A stretch of 64,000 bases of DNA, taken from NCBI RefSeq assembly GCF_030317115.1, contig NZ_JASZYF010000003.1, positions 1 to 64,000 on the forward strand, in the 5' to 3' direction. Within the stretch, counting starts at the first letter, position 1. The number at the start of each line of letters is the position of its first letter. This document shows positions 16,169-24,304 of the stretch, in pieces. Position numbers and translations under genes: made by a program. The stretch is from Variovorax gracilis. GTDB lineage: Bacteria > Pseudomonadota > Gammaproteobacteria > Burkholderiales > Burkholderiaceae_C. The notes under the pieces were generated by a model, which was not told the DNA's origin, did not search any database, and saw only the letters and a list, made by a program, of their open reading frames with translations.

Positions 16169-16674
16169 GTTCGATTTCCTTGACCGAGTTCACCTCGAAG
16201 GCCCCTTCCCCGTTGGGTCGGACCGACCGTACGCTGCATGGCAACAGGCGAATGCAGTTCCCGAGACCCGTGGTCCCAGTCACCTGCAACCGCGCGGCCG
16301 ACGCCACCGAATTCGCCTGCGTCCACCAGCGGCGCGTTCGTGGCAATCTCGTTCGCTGCAAAGCACTGGTTCATGTCTGGCCTCATCACCCTTTGGCTTT
16401 CGAGGGCCTCTGCCGGCCCAGCGCGGCCCTCTATCACGGCGTCGCCTTCGCTTCAGGTCTCGTTGGCATGGTCGCCTTCCTTTGCCGCGCTTTCGGGAGG
16501 GGGCCACAGTCGCGGCTATTTACTGTCTTTCCGCCAATAATTGAGTCGGTCCGGTCATGGCGGCCGGGTCGAACGCCTGTCCCCCTGTACCCGCATTAGT
16601 CGATTTGGACCAGTTCTGTTTCGACTAGTTGATTGAAGCATACAAGGTCTGGGCCACCTCAACAAGTGGCATCC
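16169..16674. other. Divergent intergenic region with 7-bp inverted repeat before the XRE gene
   Basis: This ~500-bp gap separates the minus-strand cluster from the plus-strand XRE gene and must hold both promoters. TAGTCGA (16597-16603) and TCGACTA (16621-16627) form an inverted repeat with a 17-bp spacer, ending 48 bp before the XRE start; it is a plausible operator for that regulator. ORFs in the gap look like shadows. No RNA gene is seen. Confidence 0.4.
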
Positions 16675-16989
16675 ATGAAGACTTCCAAGACTTCCCCATT
16701 CAATCGCGAGCATCAGGTGCTGGCCGCGCTTCTCAAGGACATGCGTGGCGTCGCCGGCCTCACACAGGAGCAATTGGCCGAGAGCCTGAAGTGGCGTCAG
16801 ACCGACGTCTCCAAGGTGGAGCGCTGCGCGCGCCTGATGGGCCATGTGGAGTTGCGCCACTGGGTCGCGGCCTTGAACACGGACATGATCGCGCTCGAGT
16901 TGGAATTCCAGGACCGTCTCCAACGCCTGGGCATCGCGGCGCCGTCGCCCAAAGGAGGCCTGAGACTAAAGCGTCAGAAGTTGCGCTGA
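16675..16989 (+). CDS. XRE-family helix-turn-helix regulator
   Basis: The 104-residue protein from ATG 16675 contains a helix-turn-helix at about residues 16-70 (LLKDMRGVAGLTQEQLAESLKWRQTDVSKVE), matching Cro/C1-type regulators. The open frame continues to a TTG at 16633, but that extension adds nothing conserved. The C-terminus is Lys/Arg-rich. It precedes the ParB-like gene on the same strand by about 660 bp, a pairing common on Burkholderiales plasmids and integrative elements. A GACTAGT sequence occurs in front of both genes and may be its operator. Confidence 0.8.
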   Translation: MKTSKTSPFNREHQVLAALLKDMRGVAGLTQEQLAESLKWRQTDVSKVERCARLMGHVELRHWVAALNTDMIALELEFQDRLQRLGIAAPSPKGGLRLKRQKLR

Positions 16990-17650
16990 AGGACCACAAA
17001 AGAACGACGACGCTCGGTCGCTCCTTGGGTCCCCTTTGCGGCTCGCCTGTGGGTGAAGCATCGGGCGAGCAAGGCGGCGTTCAGGGGGGCCAGTCGGCGC
17101 GTTCTCGCCCTGATCCATTTTCTTGCCCCGACGCTTCCTTCATGCACCACTGAAGGGGCCTCCTTTCGCGCTTCGCGCGTTGGCAGCTTTCGTCCCCCGC
17201 TCTTCGGGCGAGGGCTCGCGCAGCAGGGACTTTCTGGGCCCGTCAAATCGAAGCTTGAAAAGCTGCATCGACTCTCTCTACCTCTGCGGCACAGCACATA
17301 CGCAATGAACCTCGTGCGATCTTCAGGAGCTGCGACTACGCGAGCACAACCTCTGCGGGTCAGGCGCGATCAAGCGGCCCCAGGGAGGAGCCCCTCGAAT
17401 CCGTAAACTCAACGCTGTACTCTCATTCAGACTAGTCTATAGTTGACTATTCAACCTCCAACGAGGTCGAGTTGCCACGGTCGATCTCGACATCCATTCC
17501 TGGATGAAAGGCTCGTCCGCGCAACGCGCCGGTCGGACGACAACGGGCAAGCCATGCGGGGGAGTCGTTCAATCCTCCTGAGCGAAGCCGCGCATCGTTG
17601 GCCACGCGGTCCTGATCGTCGGCAGCAGTGAAGAGGAAAGAGACGCTCCT
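16990..17650. other. Gene-free interval between XRE and ParB-like genes
   Basis: About 660 bp. Plus-strand open frames (17053-17406) look non-coding. The notable element is at 17429-17448: GACTAGT, overlapping the inverted repeat TAGTC-N7-GACTA (17432-17448), in an AT-richer patch. GACTAGT also occurs before the XRE gene at 16623-16629. It could be an operator or a centromere-like site for the ParB protein. Confidence 0.4.
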
Positions 17651-18754
17651 ATGCCCGCCCCACACAATTCCAGCAAAGTCAGCGCCAAGGTCTCCGCCGC
17701 AAAGGTCTCCGCAAAGGGACGGGCCCCACGCGCCAGCGGGAAGGCTCCACTTGGACGTGCTAAGCAGGCCGCACCAGCGCCCCGCCGTCGGCCTCTTGCG
17801 CAAGCGGCGTCGAGCCAGGCCTTGTCGGCTGAACCGGGCGAGGCATGTCCGGCACCACTCGCCAGCCGTGCACCCATCACCACCAGCCCATCCAGCATCG
17901 CTGCACCTGAGCCCGAGATGGCGCCAACACCATCGGCCGCCCTGCGTCGCATCGATGCCCGATTGATTGGCCACTCGAAGTGGGCCAATCGCATCCACGA
18001 AGACGCGGACACGCCCGAATTTCAGGAGCTCAAGGCCAGCATCCAGCGCGCAGGTGGCAACGTGCAGCCGATCAAGGTTCGGCCGATCCCGCCTTCGGTG
18101 CAGGCGAGCGCGGTGGCCGCGCAGGGCGCGATGCGGTTCGAGATCGTGTTCGGTCACCGCCGCCATCGGGCCTGTCTGGAACTGGGCGTCCCTGTTAATG
18201 CGATCGTGGCGTCGATGGATGACCTGCAGCTGTTCGCCGAGATGGACCGCGAGAACCGGGCGCACCGGGCGCTGTCGCCGTTCGAACAGGGACAGATGTT
18301 CAAGCGCGCACTGGACGCAGGCCTGTTCGCGTCGGTGCGACGCTTGGCGCAGGAGCTGACCATTGACGTGAGCCTGGTGAGCAAGGCGATCGCCATCGCA
18401 AGCCTGCCTGAGCCGGTGCATCAGGCGTTCTCGTCGCCGAACGACATCCAGTACCGATGGGCACGTCCATTGAAAGCCGCTTGCGCCGCGGCTTTGCAGC
18501 GCACCATCGACAGCGCCATGCGCCTGAAGGCGCAGAACAGCGCCGCCTCGGTCAGCCCCAGCCGGATCTTCCAGATGCTCGTGAGTGAAGCGGGTGGGCG
18601 GGGGGAGGATGCGCAGGAGGTGTGCGGCAAGCAGGCGCATGCCGCCTTCAAGATCGATCGTCGCGGGCGGCTGGCCATCTGGTTTGACCGGCGGTTGAGC
18701 GAGGCCCTGGTCATGAGACTGCGAACGTCGCTGGAGAAATTGCTCAACGAGTAG
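17651..18754 (+). CDS. ParB-like partition/nuclease-domain protein
   Basis: The 367-residue protein has a long Ala/Pro/Lys-rich unstructured N-terminus (residues 1-95), then a ParB N-terminal domain: RIHEDADTPEFQELKASIQRAGGNVQPIKVRPI and FEIVFGHRRHRACLELGV (the C-motif, GERR-like, here GHRR). A helix-turn-helix follows (LAQELTIDVSLVSKAIAIASLP). The C-terminal domain ends SEALVMRLRTSLEKLL. It belongs to the ParB/RepB/Spo0J type found on plasmids and integrated elements, where it acts in partitioning or regulation. No ParA gene lies beside it, so an orphan role is possible. A second, truncated ParB piece lies at 21236. Confidence 0.85.
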   Translation: MPAPHNSSKVSAKVSAAKVSAKGRAPRASGKAPLGRAKQAAPAPRRRPLAQAASSQALSAEPGEACPAPLASRAPITTSPSSIAAPEPEMAPTPSAALRRIDARLIGHSKWANRIHEDADTPEFQELKASIQRAGGNVQPIKVRPIPPSVQASAVAAQGAMRFEIVFGHRRHRACLELGVPVNAIVASMDDLQLFAEMDRENRAHRALSPFEQGQMFKRALDAGLFASVRRLAQELTIDVSLVSKAIAIASLPEPVHQAFSSPNDIQYRWARPLKAACAAALQRTIDSAMRLKAQNSAASVSPSRIFQMLVSEAGGRGEDAQEVCGKQAHAAFKIDRRGRLAIWFDRRLSEALVMRLRTSLEKLLNE

Positions 18755-18853
18755 CGGCGCTGGAGCGGAGTGCGACCCCAGCGCACCCCTGCCGCAGCGC
18801 CCATCGAGGCAGCCCGCGCCCCCCGCCCAGGCGGGATGGCAGTTACTCATTTG

Positions 18854-20516
18854 CTACAAATTTACGCCCTGAAGTCGGTGAAAAGAAGCGCCTGTCCCCC
18901 GCGCCCAGGCGTTGCCGAGCCGCCTCGCTTCGCTGTCGGGCGTGTTCGTGGACGCAGAACGACCAGCGCCGGGACATGGCCCGGCGCTCCCTCCCCCAAC
19001 AGGCGTCGCTACCGCGGGGGACGCGCCCGCGACGCGACGGACCCGCAAGGACCCCCAACAGACCTTACGGCGCGCGCGCGACGGTGTGGCCTTGTGCCAG
19101 GCGTGGTACAGCGCGTCGGCCCACGCCTGCAGGATCGGACGCAAGCGCGGGATGGCCACCTTCCGGTTGTAGACGCGGTACACCGCAGAGCCGACCTTGT
19201 GGTCCAGGATCAACTCGATCTCGTCACGAGAGTACTGGCGCTCCCCCTTCGGCGTCGTTTGATCGTTGGCCCAGGTGAAAAAGGTGCTGCGCCAGCCGTG
19301 GGGACAATGCACCCCTGCCCCAGGCGGTACGCATAGTGACGCACCAGGGTGTTTTCGGTAATGTGGCTGGCGGTATCGAGCGGACTGAAGAAGACCCACT
19401 CGCTGTGCCGATCCAGGCTCTTGAGCAACTCCGTCGCTTGCCGGGGCAAGGGCACGATGTGATGGGAGCAAAAGTTCATGTCGCCATGCCCGCCGCTGCG
19501 ATCGGTCGTCTTCATGATCCCGCGCTTGCGCGGGATGCTCCACACCGTGCAGTCCGGGTTCAGGTCCTCCCACCGCATCGCCACAATGTTGCCGCGCCAG
19601 CAGCGCGCACATCAGCGAAGCGCGCACCAATTGCCATTCCGCATTGACATTGTCGTTGTCACGCAGGATCTGCCCCGCGTCGGCCAGGTCCAGCATGGCA
19701 GGGCGGTGGCGTTCACCGTTGTCGCTGGCCCGGCGATAGGCCCGCAGCTTGGGCGTTTCGGCCAGCGCGGCCAGTTCAGTGTGCTCTACCAGGCCGACGC
19801 CCAGCGCATACCTGGCGACGCCTTGAATGATCATGCGCAGTTTCTTCCCGGTGCTCACCGACTGCTTGACGCACGCCGTCAGCGCGCCCACGGCCATCGG
19901 AACAATGATCTCGTTCAGGCGCGCGTTCCACAACGCCCGGGGCCTCAGCCAGCGCTCGTAGATGCTCTTCATCTCGCGCGCGTACTTTTCGGTCCCCAGG
20001 GCCGGCTTCATGGTTGGCGGCCCACCAGGCCTCGCACGCATAGCCGAACGTGGCGGCCTGGTTGTCACGGCGCTCTTTTGCCAGCGCCGCGGCCTTGTGG
20101 GCCGTCCCGTGGATCCCCAAGTGGGCGAGCTGACGGGCAGCAGCCGCCGCCGTGCGGGCCGCCTCCAGCCCCAGCTCAGGGTACGCGCCGAGGGTGACCT
20201 CGCTGACACGCGGGCGCGCTTGTGCTTGCTCATCGCGCTGGTCTTGATCATCGCGCTCGTCCTGGTCATCGCCCGCTGCGGGGTGATCGAGCCCAACAGG
20301 GATTTTGGCAACCTTCACGCGCACCCGCCAGATCCGTTGGCCTGCGGGTGCGCGCTGAATCATGTACAGGGCGCCTCCATCGCTCAGCTTGGCCGGGTGC
20401 TCGGGATCGGTGCACCCCGGCCAATCCTTGATGATGTCGTCGGTGAGCAGTTTCTCCGGCCCCCGCCGCGGGGCAATCGCGGGCAGTTCAGGCAACTGAC
20501 GTGGGTCCTCGTCCAT
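18854..20516 (-). pseudogene. P4-type tyrosine integrase, broken by three frameshifts
   Basis: Segment 1 (20516 to about 20010) has the arm-binding N-terminus: LLTDDIIKDWPG, GGALYMIQRAPAGQRIWRVRVKV, VTLGAYPELGLEAAR. The frame then shifts to segment 2 (EKYAREMKSIYERWLRPRALWNARLN to LVRASLMCALLA, ending about 19600), to segment 3 (AMRWEDLNPDCTVWSIP, SHHIVPLPRQATELL, to YRLGQG, about 19310), and back to segment 4 with HGWRSTFFTWAND (HxxR), ILDHKVG (His) and YRVYNR (nucleophilic Tyr). All catalytic residues survive but no frame joins them. Normal family length is about 400-450 residues. It presumably moved the element carrying the ParB gene and lies 500 bp from an orphan tRNA 3' end. Confidence 0.85.
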
Positions 20517-20969
20517 GGTCTAACTCCTTGACAGTTGAGGAAGGAAGGGAGGTGTCCGGACGAGCTCGACCTTAGGCACCGCCGAATATTCGGCGTATGG
20601 GCACAAAGATCGCGCATTTGGAGGAACGGGAGCAGTCGCAGCGAGGCAAGCGCCATTTGGCAGCGCGAGCGAATGCGACCCGTGCTCGCCGTCGGCCTGT
20701 TGAATTGTTCAACGCCCATGCGGGACCGCACGCCAGCGCGCAGGCCGACGTGGTCAGATAATCAGACTATGGGCGCCGCACACATCACGGCACCGGGTTG
20801 GCCTGGGGCCGCCGCACAAAGACACCCACAAATCGCGCGATGGTGCGCAAGGCGCCCTCGCAACGCGGTTCTGCCTGGGCGCGTACCCCGAGCGGTTTTT
20901 GCGTACCCTCTCGCGCCGCCCCGGCCGCAAGGGCGACGGGGTGCCACGCCCGCTCGAAGGCGCGGCCCC
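20517..20969. other. Integrase upstream region, no supported gene
   Basis: Between the integrase start and the tRNA-derived terminator. It should contain the integrase promoter and arm-type sites. Overlapping open frames on both strands (20535-21463 region) read through the tRNA remnant and are judged spurious. A small palindrome TTGAATTGTTCAA sits at 20700-20712. Confidence 0.4.
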
Positions 20970-21004
20970 AAAAACAAAGGGTGCCCCATTTCTGGGGCAC
21001 CCTT
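20968..21004 (-). terminator. Rho-independent terminator of the orphan tRNA 3' end
   Basis: GGGTGCCCC and GGGGCACCC form a perfect 9-bp stem with a 6-nt loop (20979-21002). On the minus strand it is followed by TTTGTTTTT. It lies 10-12 bp after the CCA of the tRNA fragment at 21015-21039, the normal place for a tRNA terminator. Confidence 0.8.
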
Positions 21005-21014
21005 CGAGGGAAGA

Positions 21015-21039
21015 TGGCGGAACCGGAGGGAGTCGAACC
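21015..21039 (-). repeat. Orphan tRNA 3' end (T-arm loop to CCA), probable att remnant
   Basis: The minus strand reads GGTTCGACTCCCTCCG then GTTCCGCCA: T-loop, 3' side of the T-stem, 3' acceptor strand, discriminator G and CCA, as in a tRNA-Ser-type gene. The 5' part is absent: upstream bases do not pair with the T-stem or acceptor. A partial tRNA 3' end next to a tyrosine integrase gene is the classic attachment-site duplication. The tRNA identity (Ser) is an inference from the terminal GCCA and acceptor bases. Confidence 0.7.
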
Positions 21040-21235
21040 GCATCGGGTCGGACCCGCCAAGCGAATTGCGAGGAACCCCCAGATACTGAGTCTTCCTCAA
21101 GGGCTAGTTCGAAGCCCGATGACACGGCTACGACTTTCAATTCTCAGGCCTTCACAGCAAATGGCCTCCGGCAATTGCAGCGAGCCTCGAGCAGAAACGG
21201 ATGAAACCCGACTCGATGCAGAGGATCAAATCGGC

Positions 21236-21415
21236 AGCAGCGAACCTTCCGTCCAGCAACTATTCCACAAGCGATTCGCCCATCGCGATGGGCGAATCGA
21301 CACCCCCCAGTCGTATGCTGCGAAAGATCATGAGGAACTGAAAGCGAGCATCAAAGACGGCGGCATCAATGTGCAGGCGATCAAGGTCCACGCCGTCCGC
21401 GACGATAGCCCCCAG
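21236..21415 (+). pseudogene. Truncated ParB-like N-terminal fragment
   Basis: The reading frame contains HEELKASIKDGGINVQAIKV, clearly related to FQELKASIQRAGGNVQPIKV of the ParB-like protein at 17651-18754, at the same distance after a GRIDTP/RIHEDADTP region. No helix-turn-helix or C-terminus follows and the frame ends about 50 codons later, so this is a remnant. It suggests that a second element of the same type once lay here. Confidence 0.7.
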
Positions 21416-21463
21416 CGGCGGCTGTCAGTTCAGGATCTACCCACGACTTCGAGAGGATGGTGA

Positions 21464-21736
21464 GCAAGGCGCCCGAAAACAGTATGGCCAGCCACGTCTT
21501 TCGAGCGTCGGCGGGCTTGGACGAAACCAGCCCTACCTCGCCCAGACTTACATACGGCTTCGCTGCGCAGAGTACGACCATTGAGCCGTAGCCAGGAGCG
21601 GATGTTGTGGTTCAACGCCCGCAGACCCGGCATGTGAGATCTAACATTGTCTCAATCGCCAAGACTAAATCATTCTTTTTTCATCGTTAAACCAAGAAGC
21701 TTCACCCTATCATTCGAACCATACGTGGAGCAAATA
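21464..21736. other. AT-richer gene-free stretch before the recombinase operon
   Basis: Short interval with noticeably lower GC content than the rest of the window (for example 21640-21740). No ORF with support. It leads into the promoter of the recombinase operon and probably belongs to the incoming element. Confidence 0.4.
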
Positions 21737-21765
21737 TTGACACAATCTCGTCACAGCGCTACGCT
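21737..21765 (+). promoter_or_regulatory. Sigma-70-type promoter for the recombinase operon
   Basis: TTGACA (21737-21742), a 17-bp spacer and TACGCT (21760-21765) lie 45 bp before the ATG at 21810. The -35 box is perfect; the -10 keeps the key TAxxxT positions. Confidence 0.5.
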
Positions 21766-21809
21766 TTCTTGCTGCAACCCACGGCCGTGCGGTGGAAGAG
21801 GTGTCAATC

Positions 21810-22040
21810 ATGGTGAAGACGTTGTTGGTACGTCTGCGCGATGCCGAGGGCAGCAAGCACCAGCGATTTCAGATGCTGGAAGTAGTTTTCCGGCCGACCT
21901 TTTCCAAGAATCGACCGGATCCGTCTGAGTTGAAGTCGCTAGCCCCCGCTATGCGCGCCCTGATCGAGGAACTAGCCGGCATTCGCATTGACGCGGTGGG
22001 TGAGCCCACCACGCCGCAGAGTGATGAGGGATCAGTATGA
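21810..22040 (+). CDS. 76-residue protein translationally coupled to the serine recombinase
   Basis: The ATG at 21810 has GGAAGAGGTG 7 nt upstream; the frame from 21792 is slightly longer but lacks a site. The product begins MVKTLLVRLRDAEGSKHQRFQ and carries a helical stretch SLAPAMRALIEELAGIRID. I do not recognise it. Its stop overlaps the recombinase start (ATGA at 22037-22040), so the two are co-translated. By position it could be a regulator or a recombination directionality factor; neither is shown by its sequence. Confidence 0.65.
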   Translation: MVKTLLVRLRDAEGSKHQRFQMLEVVFRPTFSKNRPDPSELKSLAPAMRALIEELAGIRIDAVGEPTTPQSDEGSV

Positions 22041-23632
22041 ATGTCGCAATCTACGCACGAGTGAGCACTGGTCGGCAGGCCGAGGAAGGCCTGAGCATCG
22101 AGGCGCAAGTCAAACTCACTACAGATTGGGCGAAGCGTGAAGGTCACAAAGTCTGCAAAGACTTTATTGAAAATGGCAGATCGGCCACCGATGACAACCG
22201 TCCGGTCTTCCAGCAAATGATCAGGTATGCGCTTTCCGAAGATCACCCAGTTGACGCCATTGTCGTCCACACGCAATCACGATTTTTTCGTGATTCCTAC
22301 GGATTGGCGTCGTATGAAAGACTTCTGAAAAAGCACGACATCGACTTGATTAGCACCACACAGCCTGTCGGCAATGACAGCGCCGCGATTATCTATCGCG
22401 GCACACTCGCTCTTTACGACGAATACGTGAGCAGAGAAAACGGAAAGAACACCCAGCGCTCAATGCTCGAGAACGCTCGCCAAGGATATTTCAACGGGGC
22501 CCGACCCCCGTTCGGCTACGAGGCTGTCGAGACGGACGTGAAAGGACGCAGCGGTTTCAAGCGTAAGCTTGCAATCAATGACGAAGAAGCTGTGATCGTC
22601 AAGGAGATATACGCAATGGGAGGCGAAGGCCTCGGAGTGAAGAAGATTGCTACCGAGCTTAACCGCCGCGGACTAACCATGCGCGGGAGCCCATGGGGCA
22701 TTCAAACCGTTTGGTACATTCTGAGTTCGACGACCTACAAAGGAACCTACCTGTACAACTGCGTCGAAGGTCGCACTGGAAAAAAGCGTGACATTTCAGA
22801 GCAGATTTCCGTCGACGTGCCTCCTATCGTTTCACCTGACGTATGGGACAAGTGCGCGGCGCTTCGCGCCGAACGTGCGCCCATGAAGTGCGAGGACTTC
22901 CAATACCGAGCTGATGCCAGTCCGACATTATTGACGGGCATAGCAAAGTGTCGCTGCGGCGCAGGACTGGTGTTGATGTCGGGCAAGAGCGGCTCTTACG
23001 ACTACTATCGTTGCGCTCGGCGGCAGTATCAGGGCTCGTCGACCTGCGACGCGCCCAATATCCCGCGGGAGATGCTTGAAACAGAGGTCCTCAATGTAGT
23101 GATCGACAAGGTGGTTCGACCGGAACGCCTTGCGAAGGCGATCGCCGATTTCCAGCAAGAGTTCTTGCAGATGCAGGAACCCCTTCGTTTGAAACAGCTT
23201 TCGCTTCAGCGCGAGCATGCAGCGATCACGCAAAAGATCAACATGTGGTACGGAAAGATCGAAGAAGGCGAACCGCTGACGGAGACGCTTCGCGCTCGTC
23301 TGAATGACTTCAGCCGCCGTCACGCTTTCCTAACCGAGGAACTGCGTGACCTGGAAAAGCAGCGGCAGGTGCCGTTGAAGAAAATCGGCAGCAACCAGAT
23401 TAACGACTTCTGTCGCTCCTTCGCGAAAGTAGTCCTCGATAGGGATAGTCCTCACGCGAAGGCTTATCTGAAATCAATCGTGAGCGAAATTCGCGTGCTG
23501 CCGACAGGTGGCGAGATCCGCGGAACCAACGGGCAACTGGCCTCTGCGCCGTCGCGCTGGAAGCCGGGCACCGTCGAAATGACGGTGCCCGGTCACATAT
23601 CAGAATGGTGCCGCTTGTCGGAATCGAACTGA
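22037..23632 (+). CDS. Large serine recombinase (site-specific integrase)
   Basis: The 531-residue protein has an N-terminal resolvase domain (MNVAIYARVSTGRQAEEG, catalytic Ser10; SRFFRDSYGLASYE), a recombinase domain (PPFGYE, GGEGLGVKKIATELNRRGL, QTVWYILSSTTYKGTYLYN), and a zinc ribbon (AKCRCGAGLVLMSGKSG...YRCARR...STCDAPNI). A C-terminal coiled-coil (SLQREHAAITQKINMWYGKIEEGE) follows. Such enzymes integrate phages and genomic islands. The last eight residues (WCRLSESN) and the stop lie within the 3' end of the tRNA-Thr gene on the opposite strand, so the gene is fused to what is probably its attachment site. It is preceded by the coupled 76-codon gene. Confidence 0.92.
   Translation: MNVAIYARVSTGRQAEEGLSIEAQVKLTTDWAKREGHKVCKDFIENGRSATDDNRPVFQQMIRYALSEDHPVDAIVVHTQSRFFRDSYGLASYERLLKKHDIDLISTTQPVGNDSAAIIYRGTLALYDEYVSRENGKNTQRSMLENARQGYFNGARPPFGYEAVETDVKGRSGFKRKLAINDEEAVIVKEIYAMGGEGLGVKKIATELNRRGLTMRGSPWGIQTVWYILSSTTYKGTYLYNCVEGRTGKKRDISEQISVDVPPIVSPDVWDKCAALRAERAPMKCEDFQYRADASPTLLTGIAKCRCGAGLVLMSGKSGSYDYYRCARRQYQGSSTCDAPNIPREMLETEVLNVVIDKVVRPERLAKAIADFQQEFLQMQEPLRLKQLSLQREHAAITQKINMWYGKIEEGEPLTETLRARLNDFSRRHAFLTEELRDLEKQRQVPLKKIGSNQINDFCRSFAKVVLDRDSPHAKAYLKSIVSEIRVLPTGGEIRGTNGQLASAPSRWKPGTVEMTVPGHISEWCRLSESN
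23564..23592. repeat. Perfect 12-bp inverted repeat at the recombinase 3' end
   Basis: CCGGGCACCGTC and GACGGTGCCCGG are separated by GAAAT. The repeat is within the coding sequence, 14 bp before the tRNA 3' CCA. It could be a terminator for the tRNA transcript (no T-run follows) or a recombinase or regulator binding site beside the attachment core. Confidence 0.55.
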
Positions 23633-23681
23633 CGACCTACCGCTTACAAGGCGGTTGCTCTACCAACTGAGCTAAAGCGGC
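23606..23681 (-). tRNA. tRNA-Thr(UGU)
   Basis: A 76-nt cloverleaf including encoded CCA. The acceptor stem GCCGCTT pairs with AAGCGGC; the D-arm is AGCTCAGTTGGTAGAGC; the anticodon stem ACCGC/GCGGT holds loop CTTGTAA with anticodon TGT (Thr); the T-arm carries GTTCGATTC. The final 27 nt (3' end) also encode, on the other strand, the end of the serine recombinase. Confidence 0.97.
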
Positions 23682-23721
23682 GGGAGAGGGAATTTTAGCG
23701 GGGCGGCATCGGCCGCATTGC

Positions 23722-24288
23722 TCATTTGATCCGCTTGAGCGAGGGTCGCGACCCACCACCGGCCGGCGGACGTGGCGGATCCTCGGGATCCACAGGCGTA
23801 TTGCTGGTCTCCACGGCTTCTTCAGCGCCTTCACCGGTCACGAGATGAACGATCCTGCTCGCGTCGCCTTCGGTGCCCCGAGACGCATCGCGCAGCGGTG
23901 TGCGCGACACGGAGGGCGGAGACGTCGCCGCAGAGGGCGCCGAGCCACTGTCAGGCTGCGCCGGGGCGGGCGCGGGAAAGGCCATGCCCTGCCCGTTCTC
24001 TCGCGCATAGATCGCGATCACGCGGCCCACGGGCACGCTGATCTCCCGGGCCGTGCCGGCGAAACGCGCCTTGAACTCGATGAAATCGTTGCCCAGCTTG
24101 AGCGAGCTCGTCGCATCGAAGCTGATGTTCAACACGATTTCGCCGTTCTTGACGTACTCGCGCGGCACCTGGACGGTGTCGTCGACCTGCACGGCGACAT
24201 ACGGCGTGAAGCCGTTGTCCGTGCACCATTCATACAGCGCCCGGATGAGGTACGGGCGGGTGGATGACGACTCGAGCGCGTTGATCAT
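23722..24288 (-). CDS. sspB: ClpXP specificity-enhancing factor SspB
   Basis: The 188-residue protein begins with the substrate-binding fold typical of SspB: TRPYLIRALYEWCTDNGFTPYVAVQVD, VPREYVKNGEIVLNIS, and FKARFAGTAREISVPVGRVIAIYAREN. SspB binds the SsrA tag and RseA and delivers them to ClpXP. The C-terminal third is a flexible Pro/Ala-rich linker; the far end (RPSLKRIK) corresponds to the ClpX-docking tail. It lies 16 bp after sspA. Confidence 0.95.
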   Translation of the reverse strand: MINALESSSTRPYLIRALYEWCTDNGFTPYVAVQVDDTVQVPREYVKNGEIVLNISFDATSSLKLGNDFIEFKARFAGTAREISVPVGRVIAIYARENGQGMAFPAPAPAQPDSGSAPSAATSPPSVSRTPLRDASRGTEGDASRIVHLVTGEGAEEAVETSNTPVDPEDPPRPPAGGGSRPSLKRIK

Positions 24289-24304
24289 GGCCGGCTGCGG
24301 AGAC

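Noticed and set aside
20535..21100. Overlapping ORFs through the tRNA fragment and terminator
   Set aside because: They translate structural RNA and a hairpin; similar spurious ORFs arise next to many tRNA genes.
9904..23700. CRISPR array or retron in the accessory region
   Set aside because: No regularly spaced direct repeats and no reverse transcriptase or Cas-like motifs were seen.
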